A DNA stretch of 59,282 bases from an uncultured Ruminococcus sp. Lineage in GTDB: Bacteria; Bacillota; Clostridia; Oscillospirales; Ruminococcaceae. Numbering within the stretch: the first letter of the stretch is position 1; each line of letters begins with the position of its first letter. The notes under the pieces are model-generated. The model did no database searches. It had not been told where the DNA came from and saw nothing but the letters and a program-made list of their open reading frames with translations. Positions 9,411 through 16,636 of the stretch are shown one piece after another. The DNA lies in contig CACZFN010000023.1 of NCBI GenBank assembly GCA_902780505.1, positions 1 through 59,282 on the forward strand, in the 5' to 3' direction. A program made the translations under genes and the position numbers.

Positions 9411-10292
9411 TCAACCGTGTGAAAACGTGCTCTCTCTTGAAAGCCTTTTCAGGTCTATATATATCTGCTGTGAATAATCTGCCCCTCCGGGGATACCGAC
9501 TGCATCAGCCCTGCACCTCTGGCAGTGACGGAACACGTCGATATAGCGTGATGCTTTAAGTATTGCCCTTTCTATCTCGTAGCAGGTCGGCTCCCGGCAG
9601 TCTTTGAGCCTGTGCTGCGGTATCAGCGGGATAATATTGTATATGCTCGCCCCCGCTTCCGCCACTGTCATTGCTATCTTTTCGATATGCTCTGTGTTTA
9701 TATCGGGTACAAGCACTGTGTTCACCTTTACAGTAAGCCCTGCGTCGCTGACTTTTTTAATGCCCTCTATCTGCTGTGATATCAGTATCTCTGCGGCTTC
9801 TGTCCCGGTGTAATGCTTCCCGTGCCAGTATATGCCCGCATTCAGTTTTGCTTCTATTTCAGGATCTACCGCATTTACCGTGACGGTAAGCGAATCTATC
9901 CCGACATCAATGACCTCCTGTGCCTTTTCACTGAGCAGCAAACCGTTTGTGCTCATGCATTTCACAAGGTCAGGAAATCTTTCTTTTATAAGCCTGAATG
10001 TTTCAAGCGCATACGGGCTTGCAAGTGTGTCCCCGGGGCCAGCAATGCCCGCTACGTGTATCTCGGGACAGACTTTAAGCGCACGCTCAATAACATCTAT
10101 CGCCTCCTGCGGCTTTATCACCGTTGCCGCAACTCCCGGGCGCTGCTCATGTGCGTTGATACTCCTTTCGCAGAAGTTGCATTCTATATTGCACCCGGGG
10201 CTTATTGGCAGATGTATCCGCCCGTTGTTGCTTTTCGCGCCCCTTGCAAAACACGGGTGCTTTGTTGTCAGTTCTTCGTATGATATTGCCAT
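9411..10292 (-). CDS. NifB-like radical SAM protein (candidate MarB)
   Basis: 293 aa from ATG 10292, chosen because GGGAGGTGG lies six to seven bases upstream; an ATG five codons earlier is also open. Radical SAM CX3CX2C ligands are Cys34, Cys38 and Cys41. Other NifB hallmarks are HPC near residue 12, the AGPGD motif, STNGL, TVTVNA, and a C-terminal CQRCRADAVG. The C-terminal NifX domain of many NifB proteins is missing and may be supplied by the separate NifX-like genes. NifB fuses two [4Fe-4S] clusters with a carbide to form NifB-co (L-cluster), which the D/K-like enzyme could use directly since no NifEN is present. The start overlaps the end of the upstream NifX-like gene by 25 bp. Confidence 0.9.
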   Translation of the reverse strand: MAISYEELTTKHPCFARGAKSNNGRIHLPISPGCNIECNFCERSINAHEQRPGVAATVIKPQEAIDVIERALKVCPEIHVAGIAGPGDTLASPYALETFRLIKERFPDLVKCMSTNGLLLSEKAQEVIDVGIDSLTVTVNAVDPEIEAKLNAGIYWHGKHYTGTEAAEILISQQIEGIKKVSDAGLTVKVNTVLVPDINTEHIEKIAMTVAEAGASIYNIIPLIPQHRLKDCREPTCYEIERAILKASRYIDVFRHCQRCRADAVGIPGGADYSQQIYIDLKRLSRESTFSHG

Positions 10293-10639
10293 TTGTCCAC
10301 CTCCCATGTTCTGTCCTCAAGCAGCAGACAGAGTGCCTGTTCTATTTCAAGCGGTATCTGATAAAGCGCTGTGCCCTTCTGTCTGATAAAAGCGGCTGCG
10401 CCCTGCCCCGCCCTTTGTGCAACAATAGCACTGACATCACCAATCACATTCATAACCGCTTCAAAGCCCGCAGCTTCGTGTGTCCCGCCCTTGCATGGCG
10501 GCGGCACATCTCTTGCTTCAAGAAAGCTGTAATCCTCGTTTTCTGTATCAAGGCTGTAGATATAAAACTTTCCTGCACGCCCGAAGTGCTCGTTTACCTG
10601 CACACCGTCATTGCTTGCAAATGCTATTTTGTAGGTCAT
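10268..10639 (-). CDS. NifX/NafY-like (dinitrogenase Fe-Mo cofactor domain) protein 2
   Basis: 123 aa from ATG 10639 (AAAGGAAAG seven bases upstream; longer upstream reading overlaps the preceding gene). Same single-domain fold as the protein at 5340: opening MTYKIAFASNDG, NEHFGRAGKFYIY, then AIVAQRAGQGAAAFI. It carries an extra PPPC segment mid-protein. It lies between the MccA-like and NifB-like genes, so it probably handles or stores the NifB product. Two such proteins, one before B and one after K, bracket the core genes. Confidence 0.85.
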   Translation of the reverse strand: MTYKIAFASNDGVQVNEHFGRAGKFYIYSLDTENEDYSFLEARDVPPPCKGGTHEAAGFEAVMNVIGDVSAIVAQRAGQGAAAFIRQKGTALYQIPLEIEQALCLLLEDRTWEVDKWQYHTKN

Positions 10640-10652
10640 ATGCATCTTTCCT

Positions 10653-11561
10653 TTAAAATAAACCTGTGCTGAAATATCTGTCGCCCCTGTCAGGGAACAC
10701 AACAACGATATTTCCGCGCTCTGTCTTCCTTGAAAGCTTCAGCGCCGCAGCCATAGCCGCCCCTGATGACGAACCGACTATTATGCCCTCCTTTGCGGCA
10801 AGCTCTCTTACCGTTGCAAAGGCTTCTTCGTCTGTCACCTTTACGACCGTATCAACAAGCTTTATGTCCATAGTATCGGGAATAAAATCATTGCCGATAC
10901 CCTCGATATTATAGTCAAAGTGCTCTCCCCCGCCTATCGTGGAGCCTTCGGGATCTGCAAGCACGCCTTTGATGTCGGGGTTTTGCTCTTTGAGGTACCT
11001 TACTATCCCCGTGTAAGTTCCGCCGCTTCCCGCACCTGCAACAAGGTGTGTGATCTTCTCTCCCATATCCTCCCATATCTCTTTGCCTGTGGTTTCATAA
11101 TGGGCAAGCGGGTTTGCGGGGTTTTCAAACTGGTCAAGGGATATAGCACCCTCTATCTGAGCTTTGAGTTCTTCAGCCTTTCTGACAGCGCCGAGCATAC
11201 CCTCCTCTCTCGGGGTGTTTATTATCTCCGCCCCGAGCGCACGCATAAGCGCCTGCTTCTCCCGGGAGAATTTCGTAGGTACGGTAAATATCACTCTGTA
11301 CCCTTTGCCAAGTGCCGCAAAGGCTATGCCAAGCCCTGTATTGCCTGCTGTAGCTTCGATTATCGTGCCGCCTGGTTTAAGCTTTCCCTCACGTTCGGCG
11401 GCGGCTATCATATATTCGCCTATCCTGTCTTTGACAGAACCGGAGGGATTGTACATTTCAAGTTTAGCATAAATATTTACGTCGGGGGAACCCCCCATAT
11501 TGTTTATCCTTACTATCGGTGTATTGCCGATAAGCTTATGCATAGATGTGTAAACGCTCAT
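10653..11561 (-). CDS. mccA: Cysteine synthase / OAS-dependent cystathionine beta-synthase (MccA-like)
   Basis: 302 aa, PLP fold-type II. Lys44 in NPSGSVKDR is the expected Schiff-base lysine; the substrate loop EATAGNTG and the PLP phosphate loop GSGGTYTG are intact. Features such as KFSREKQALM and DQFENPANP are more typical of the MccA/CBS-like branch than of classic CysK. With the adjacent MccB-like enzyme this would run reverse transsulfuration, turning homocysteine and O-acetylserine into cysteine; direct sulfide use for cysteine synthesis cannot be excluded. Five bp downstream of the MccB-like gene and 13 bp upstream of the NifX-like gene, so co-transcribed with the nif-like genes. Confidence 0.85.
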   Translation of the reverse strand: MSVYTSMHKLIGNTPIVRINNMGGSPDVNIYAKLEMYNPSGSVKDRIGEYMIAAAEREGKLKPGGTIIEATAGNTGLGIAFAALGKGYRVIFTVPTKFSREKQALMRALGAEIINTPREEGMLGAVRKAEELKAQIEGAISLDQFENPANPLAHYETTGKEIWEDMGEKITHLVAGAGSGGTYTGIVRYLKEQNPDIKGVLADPEGSTIGGGEHFDYNIEGIGNDFIPDTMDIKLVDTVVKVTDEEAFATVRELAAKEGIIVGSSSGAAMAAALKLSRKTERGNIVVVFPDRGDRYFSTGLF

Positions 11562-11566
11562 TTTTA

Positions 11567-12724
11567 TCAGACCTCACTTTGTGCTATTGCGTTGTCAAGG
11601 TCAGCAAGGATATCGGTTATGTTCTCAATTCCGATCGAAAGCCTTATAAGCCCGTCTGTTATGCCGACCTTTTTTCTTATTTCCTCAGGGATAGATGCGT
11701 GTGTCATACTTGACGGGTGACACACAAGCGACTCTACCCCGCCTAAGCTTTCAGCAAGGGTGATAAGCGTAAGGCTTTCAAAGAACTTGTTTATATCATA
11801 GTTTTCTTTAAGTTCAAAGGATATCATCACGCCGCCGTTTTTAGCCTGCCGCCTGTTTACCTTATAGCCCCTGTCGGTTTCAAGCCCCGGGTAGTGAACA
11901 CTCTTTACAGCGGGGTGTGTGCTTAAAAACTTTGCAGCTGTCAGGGCATTCTGTACGTGCCTGTCAAGCCTTACGCCGAGCGTCTTTATACCTCTTATAA
12001 GCAGAAAGCTGTCAAACGGTGCAAGCACGCCGCCTGTTGAGTTCTGAATAAAGGCAAGCTTCTGTGCAAGCTCATCGGTGCTTACTACCGCAAGCCCTGC
12101 CACAACATCACTGTGCCCGCCTAAGTATTTTGTCGCCGAGTGAACGACAATGTCAGCACCAAGTTCAAGCGGTCTTTGAATATAAGGTGTCATGAACGTA
12201 TTGTCAACTATCACTAAAAGCCCGTGTCTGTGTGCAATATCTGCCACGGCACGAATATCCGTCACCGTCATAAGCGGGTTTGCGGGGCTTTCTATGAGCA
12301 CAGCTTTAACATCGTCAGTAATGTCAGCTTCAAAGCTTTCGGGGTTTTCGGTATCTGAAATAGTGTAGTTTATATTAAAATGGTCAAACACCTGATTTAA
12401 CAGCCTGAACGTGCCGCCGTAAACATTTGATGAAATAAGCACCCTGTCGCCCGAATGCAGCAGCGAAAACACCGCAGTTTCAGCCGCAAGCCCCGAAGCA
12501 AACGCAAAGCCCGCACAACCGCCCTCAAGGTCACTTATCAGCGCTTCAAGCGCTTCCCTTGTGGGGTTGCCTGTGCGGGAGTATTCGTACCCGCGCATTT
12601 TGCCAAGACCGTCCTGCTTGAATGTCGAGGTCTGGTAAATGGGAATGTTCACAGCCCCCGTTCTTTCGTCTATCGGTATGCCGCCGTGTATAAGTGTTGT
12701 TTCTATATTTTTATATACAGCCAT
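11567..12724 (-). CDS. mccB: Cystathionine gamma-lyase/gamma-synthase family enzyme (MccB/MetB-like)
   Basis: 385 aa, PLP fold-type I, Cys/Met metabolism family. Lys199 in SATKYLGGHSD binds PLP; YEYSRTGNPTR and the VDNTFMTP aspartate are conserved. Members include cystathionine gamma-lyase, gamma-synthase and homocysteine gamma-lyase; pairing with an MccA-like gene favours the lyase, giving cysteine from cystathionine. It is the first gene of the operon that continues into the nitrogenase-like genes, read from the promoter at 12783-12811. This places sulfur amino acid interconversion and the nif-like system under one control. Confidence 0.85.
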   Translation of the reverse strand: MAVYKNIETTLIHGGIPIDERTGAVNIPIYQTSTFKQDGLGKMRGYEYSRTGNPTREALEALISDLEGGCAGFAFASGLAAETAVFSLLHSGDRVLISSNVYGGTFRLLNQVFDHFNINYTISDTENPESFEADITDDVKAVLIESPANPLMTVTDIRAVADIAHRHGLLVIVDNTFMTPYIQRPLELGADIVVHSATKYLGGHSDVVAGLAVVSTDELAQKLAFIQNSTGGVLAPFDSFLLIRGIKTLGVRLDRHVQNALTAAKFLSTHPAVKSVHYPGLETDRGYKVNRRQAKNGGVMISFELKENYDINKFFESLTLITLAESLGGVESLVCHPSSMTHASIPEEIRKKVGITDGLIRLSIGIENITDILADLDNAIAQSEV

Positions 12725-12782
12725 TGTTATCAGTTCCTTTCATAGTTTTCCTACAGATTTAGTGTAGTTTTGGTATGTGTAT

Positions 12783-12811
12783 ATTCTATCAAATCATAGG
12801 GGTTTAGTCAA
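12783..12811 (-). promoter_or_regulatory. Promoter of the mccBA-nif-like operon
   Basis: Minus strand: -35 TTGACT (12806-12811), 17-bp spacer, -10 TAGAAT (12783-12788). The first TGATAACGTTGTCA operator lies 10 bp upstream of the -35. Confidence 0.75.
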
Positions 12812-12821
12812 GATTGTATTG

Positions 12822-13027
12822 TGATAACGTTGTCAGCTGTGTCGTGATTTTCAGCCCGTTTGCCTGTCCGTCCCGCAAAACAGACCTGTCCTAAGTGAAC
12901 AGATTATTAAGCGCAGATTAAATCGCTCTGATTTATGATAACGTTGTCAGTGCAAACCCAGCGCAACTCAACAAGTAAGCATTAACTTACCAATACGCTT
13001 TTCGGCATTTTTGTGATAACGTTGTCA
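12822..13027. promoter_or_regulatory. Three LacI-type operators, TGATAACGTTGTCA
   Basis: Three identical 14-bp near-palindromes lie at 12822-12835, 12936-12949 and 13014-13027 (centres about 114 and 78 bp apart). The central AACGTT and the overall form match LacI-family operators. They lie between the sulfur/nif-like operon and the LacI-family gene. A different palindrome, TGAACGCGTTCT, follows at about 13056. Multiple spaced sites would allow looping. Confidence 0.8.
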
Positions 13028-13110
13028 CTCCCCCGCACAGCGTACCGGGCATTTGTGAACGCGTTCTTGTTTATAATAGTCATACCGGAAATGTACTATC
13101 CTGCCGGGCT

Positions 13111-13440
13111 TCCAGAGGTTAGAACGCTTGCGCTTTTGAGAGGTTAAAGGTTAGACAAGGAGTGCCTGCGGCACGATTTTTAAGGCAACACCGCACAAAG
13201 ATTGCGGTACAGTATACGGTTGCTTAGCTTTGCTAAGCACGCAGATTTTTCGTTAGATTGCCTAAATTTGCCGCAGGAATACTAACGTATTTCAAGGTAA
13301 ATTTGGGTAATATGACGGAAAATCTGCAAGTAGATGTGCCGCAAAGCCCTCAGGCGGTCTTTGTGTGGTGTTGCCTTAAAACTTTCGTCCGCTATGCGGA
13401 CTCATTATCTAACTTCTAACCTCTAATTTCTAACCTCTCG
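13111..13440. repeat. Composite intergenic repeat interrupted by a MITE-like element
   Basis: The left arm (13111-13181) has repeated purine-rich AGAGGTTAGA/AGGTTAAAGGTTAGA words and a GTGCCTGCGGCAC hairpin. The right arm (13378-13440) has a CGTCCGC/GCGGAC hairpin and CTAACTTCTAACCTCTAATTTCTAACCTCT, the complementary words. The arms therefore form an inverted repeat into whose middle the element 13182-13377 has inserted. The CGTCCGC hairpin is shared with the repeats at 1-181 and 5038-5220. No gene is seen here. Confidence 0.6.
13182..13377. mobile_element. MITE-like element, copy A (196 bp)
   Basis: Terminal inverted repeats open AAGGCAACACCGCACAAAGA and close as its near-complement. The interior matches copy B (23514-23673) in blocks such as GATTTTTCGT, GCAGG and TATGACGGAAAAT. 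No open reading frame is present. Likely a non-autonomous transposable element or a structured RNA repeat. Confidence 0.75.
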
Positions 13441-13489
13441 GAAAATAATTTTGTAAAAATTGATTTCCGTGCCGGGCTTCAGGCAGGGC

Positions 13490-13518
13490 TTGACATCTGC
13501 TGTAAATGGTGATATAAT
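13490..13518 (+). promoter_or_regulatory. Promoter of the LacI-family gene
   Basis: TTGACA (13490-13495), 17 bp, TATAAT (13513-13518): a perfect consensus. The start codon is 43 bp downstream with a GGTGG ribosome site. No copy of the TGATAACGTTGTCA site overlaps it. Confidence 0.85.
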
Positions 13519-13561
13519 CTATACTAAACATATATGAATACTTTAATATGGTGGTGATATC

Positions 13562-14626
13562 ATGTCATTAAAAGAGATAGCAAGGCTTACAGGTGTTTCG
13601 GTATCAACTGTCGGGCGTATACTCAGTGATCCCTCACGCAAGTGTGCAAACGAGGAAACGCGCAGAAAAGTCCTTGAAGCCGCAAGAGAGATAAACTATA
13701 TACCCAATGCCGCCGCACGAAGCCTGAAATCAGGCGGGAACCAGCAGGAAAAGATATACAGCATAGATATCCTGCTAACCCGTTTTGCACAGGAAGCCGC
13801 TGATCCGTTTTATGATGAACTTCTGATGCTTGCGGAAAAAGAACTCAGAAACAAAGGATGTATAGTTTCAAACGTATGGCATAAAGCCGAGTTTTCGGAT
13901 GAAAAGGCATCCGATATCGAAATGATCGTCGCTTCACTTTACAAAGACAGGGCAAGGCGTTCAGACGGGCTTATGATAATAGGCAAGTGCACCGCAAAGG
14001 CTGTGCGTGTGCTTAAAAAGTATGAAAAGAACATAATCACTATAAGCCGCAACTCCACGAATTATGAAGTTGACGAAGTGCTCTGCGACGGAAGTAAGAT
14101 AGCATCAGATGCTGTAAGCTATCTTGCAAGGCTCGGGCATACCAAAATAGCATATGTCGGCGACTGCCACAACGAAGCACGTTTCACAGGCTATCAGTCG
14201 GCAATGGTGAGGGGGCATCTCTCGCCGGATATCGACTATATTTTTGACACCGCCCCTAACGAAGAAAACGGGCTGCTTGCTTTTGAACATTTCTCAAAGC
14301 TTTCCGATCCGCCTACAGGCATATACTGCGCCAATGATATCCTTGCTATAGGTATGCTCAAAGCACTCAGCCGCAGAAGGCAGAGGGGCTACTGCCCTTC
14401 CGTCATAAGCTGTGACGATATCGACGAAGCACAGTATACCACACCTATGCTCACAACTATATCCCTGCCCAAAAACGAAATGGTGCGCTTTGCACTTATG
14501 CTTCTTCTTGACAGGATAAGCGGCGGGCATAAGATAGTTTCCCGCATTGAGCTTGAAGGCACACTTATAATACGTGAAAGCTGCCGCCCGCTCAGGGATA
14601 TGTCAGAACCCGAATACTATATATAA
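13562..14626 (+). CDS. LacI-family transcriptional regulator, probably of the sulfur/nif-like genes
   Basis: 354 aa. N-terminal LacI helix-turn-helix (1-25, SLKEIARLTGVSVSTVGRIL) and hinge helix (about 48-58, NAAARSLKSG), then a periplasmic-binding-protein-like effector domain (60-330) with YVGD and ICANDILAIG elements. Regulators of this family usually sense sugars or nucleotides. Here it is flanked on both sides by arrays of a perfect LacI-type palindrome lying beside the promoters of the mccBA-nif-like operon and of the O-acetylhomoserine sulfhydrylase gene, so it probably controls both. The effector is unknown; a purine or sulfur metabolite would be reasonable guesses only. Confidence 0.9.
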   Translation: MSLKEIARLTGVSVSTVGRILSDPSRKCANEETRRKVLEAAREINYIPNAAARSLKSGGNQQEKIYSIDILLTRFAQEAADPFYDELLMLAEKELRNKGCIVSNVWHKAEFSDEKASDIEMIVASLYKDRARRSDGLMIIGKCTAKAVRVLKKYEKNIITISRNSTNYEVDEVLCDGSKIASDAVSYLARLGHTKIAYVGDCHNEARFTGYQSAMVRGHLSPDIDYIFDTAPNEENGLLAFEHFSKLSDPPTGIYCANDILAIGMLKALSRRRQRGYCPSVISCDDIDEAQYTTPMLTTISLPKNEMVRFALMLLLDRISGGHKIVSRIELEGTLIIRESCRPLRDMSEPEYYI

Positions 14627-14673
14627 GTTTCTTATCACTGGTTATAAGTATTTTTTATATAAAACGCATTTTA

Positions 14674-14881
14674 TGATAGCGTTATCTTATATCGCACCCC
14701 CTGCGGCTGTGAATTTATCATAGCATGACGCCTGTAACAGCGCAGTTACGCGGAAAAGCTTTAAGATAACGTTATCATATTTTACATTTGTGCGCCAAAA
14801 TACGTTCTTCACCCTGCGCTTATTTGCATCATTTTTGCCTTCACGGCTCTGTCTTTTTCGCATTCTGTGCTAACGTTATCA
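14674..14881. promoter_or_regulatory. Three LacI-type operators upstream of the sulfhydrylase gene
   Basis: TGATAGCGTTATCT (14674-14687), AGATAACGTTATCA (14764-14777) and TGCTAACGTTATCA (14868-14881): variants of the site found three times on the other side of the lacI-type gene. The last lies 10 bp upstream of the -35 hexamer, the same relative position as at the mccBA promoter. Otherwise this 339-bp gap holds only a small lacI 3' hairpin-like stretch. Confidence 0.8.
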
Positions 14882-14891
14882 GTTTTGAGTA

Positions 14892-14920
14892 TTGATTTTA
14901 TTCCCGCCTTACGCTAAACT
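14892..14920 (+). promoter_or_regulatory. Promoter of the O-acetylhomoserine sulfhydrylase gene
   Basis: TTGATT (14892-14897), 17 bp, TAAACT (14915-14920). A CTAAACTTAG palindrome covers the -10. Confidence 0.6.
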
Positions 14921-14965
14921 TAGCATAACGCAAGACGTTAGTACACACGAAAGGAATTGATACAA

Positions 14966-16255
14966 ATGGCAGACTACAGATTTGACACAAAAAAGATAAA
15001 GGCAGGCTACAGCCCGCTCGACAACAATCAGGCTATATCCCCGCCGATATACCAGACAGCCGCCTATGATTTCAAAAGCACAGAACACGCACAGAACCTT
15101 TTCACCTACAAGGAAGCAGGCTACCTCTATACAAGGGTAGGCAACCCGACGGTAAACTATTTTGCTGAGCGCGTAAAAGCCCTTGACGGCGCAAAGAACG
15201 CCGTTGCAGTAGGTTCGGGCATGGCGGCAATATCCTATACGCTTTTAAACCTTGCCGCAAAGGGCGGAACTATACTCGCATCTCCTTATGTTTACGGCGG
15301 CACGATAGATGCGTTTGACAGGCTGTTCCCCGAACTTGGCGTGAGCATAAAGATAACCGACGCCGTTTTGGAACCCGAAAGGCTTGAAAAGGAGATAACC
15401 GATGATGTAAAGGGCATATTTGTCGAGTCACTTTCAAACCCGAATGCTTATCTGCTTGATATCGACGCTATATCGGAAGCGGCACACCGTCACGGTGTAC
15501 CTGTTGTAGTTGACAACACTGTAGCCACACCTTACCTTTACAGACCGCTTGAACACGGTGCGGATATAGTTGTGTATTCCGCAACAAAAGGGCTTACAGG
15601 CCACGGCAACATTATAGCGGGGCTTATACTTGACAACGGAAATATGTCCTATTATACAAAAGAACGCTACCCGCAGTTTTACGAGCCTGTGGTAATGCTC
15701 GGCGGCAAGGCGGCTAAAGATATATTTGCAGATAACTTTTTTATCTTCCGCGCCATACTTGTTTATCTGAACCTCTTAGGTGCGGCACTTTCCCCGCAGG
15801 ACGCATATCTCGGCATAATAGGGCTTGAAACGCTCTCAGAACGTGTATCAAAGCAGTCAAAAAATGCCGCAGAGATAGCCGCCTACCTTGAAAACTCACC
15901 CGCAGTCGAATGGGTAAGACACCCGAGCCTTGACAGCTATAAGTTCAAAGCCCTTGCAAATAAGCACCTTACAAACGGCGGCGGAGGGGTACTGTCGTTC
16001 GGGATAAAAGGGACCGCAAAGCAGGAGGAGGATTTCCTCAACAACATCAGGCTTTTCCACTATCACGTAAACCTGGGCGATGCAAGGTCGCTTATAGTTG
16101 ATTCGCCCAACACCACACATTCAGAGCTTACCGATGAAGAAAAACGCCTTGCCGATATCCCCGCAAACCTTATCCGCATTTCCGCAGGCCTTGAAGATGC
16201 AAAAGATCTTATCGAGGATCTCGAACAGGCATTCAAAGCCGCAGGGCTGTTATGA
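14966..16255 (+). CDS. O-acetylhomoserine (thiol)-lyase / sulfhydrylase
   Basis: 429 aa from ATG 14966 (AAAGGA seven bases upstream; a TTG three codons earlier is disfavoured). PLP-dependent Cys/Met metabolism family with the longer insert (FFIFRAILVYLNLLGAALSP) typical of O-acetylhomoserine sulfhydrylases. Lys208 in SATKGLTGHGN binds PLP; YLYTRVGNPT and VDNTVATPY are conserved. The enzyme joins O-acetylhomoserine with sulfide (homocysteine) or methanethiol (methionine). With the nitrogenase-like system it would capture methanethiol released from methylthio-alkanes, matching the Mar pathway. Single-gene unit closed by the terminator at 16268. Confidence 0.9.
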   Translation: MADYRFDTKKIKAGYSPLDNNQAISPPIYQTAAYDFKSTEHAQNLFTYKEAGYLYTRVGNPTVNYFAERVKALDGAKNAVAVGSGMAAISYTLLNLAAKGGTILASPYVYGGTIDAFDRLFPELGVSIKITDAVLEPERLEKEITDDVKGIFVESLSNPNAYLLDIDAISEAAHRHGVPVVVDNTVATPYLYRPLEHGADIVVYSATKGLTGHGNIIAGLILDNGNMSYYTKERYPQFYEPVVMLGGKAAKDIFADNFFIFRAILVYLNLLGAALSPQDAYLGIIGLETLSERVSKQSKNAAEIAAYLENSPAVEWVRHPSLDSYKFKALANKHLTNGGGGVLSFGIKGTAKQEEDFLNNIRLFHYHVNLGDARSLIVDSPNTTHSELTDEEKRLADIPANLIRISAGLEDAKDLIEDLEQAFKAAGLL

Positions 16256-16267
16256 TCAAATATCCGG

Positions 16268-16293
16268 GCCACTGTTTTTACAGTGGCTTTTTT
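16268..16293 (+). terminator. Rho-independent terminator after the sulfhydrylase gene
   Basis: GCCACTG/CAGTGGC stem (16268-16274 with 16281-16287) with a TTTTTA loop, followed by a T run. Confidence 0.9.
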
Positions 16294-16573
16294 CTTGTGC
16301 AAAATCTACGGCAAATCTCGGATTTTGCATTTTTTGAATGTTATTCCTGCATTTTCGGCAGCCTGATAATTCATTTCGGGCAATATCCTTCATAAATATA
16401 TATGTATTTTATTACCGTGGTGTGTACGTCTGAAATAACACAAAGACACTAAAAGCCGTCAGTTAATAAGTCTTTATGTGAAAAGTGTATGAAAATCGCA
16501 AACATTATAGCTTTTCTTTTTATCTGTTTAAAAAACGTTCAGAAAAATATTTTGCAGGATTTGCTTTTTGCTC

Positions 16574-16602
16574 TTGCATTTTTGTATATACTGTGCTATA
16601 AT
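16574..16602 (+). promoter_or_regulatory. Promoter of gltBD
   Basis: TTGCAT (16574-16579), 17 bp, TATAAT (16597-16602), 34 bp before the gltB ATG. The preceding 280 bp holds the terminator above and a weak hairpin (about 16439-16480), nothing else. Confidence 0.8.
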
Positions 16603-16636
16603 CATTACAATATATTTTCTGAAAGGGTGAAAACTA

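Noticed and set aside
10920-11720. Open frame of 266 aa on the plus strand across the mccA/mccB genes
   Set aside because: It is antisense to two conserved PLP enzyme genes; composition is typical of a shadow frame.
16439-16480. Riboswitch in the gltB upstream region
   Set aside because: Only a weak imperfect hairpin upstream of the promoter hexamers, so it would not be transcribed with gltB.
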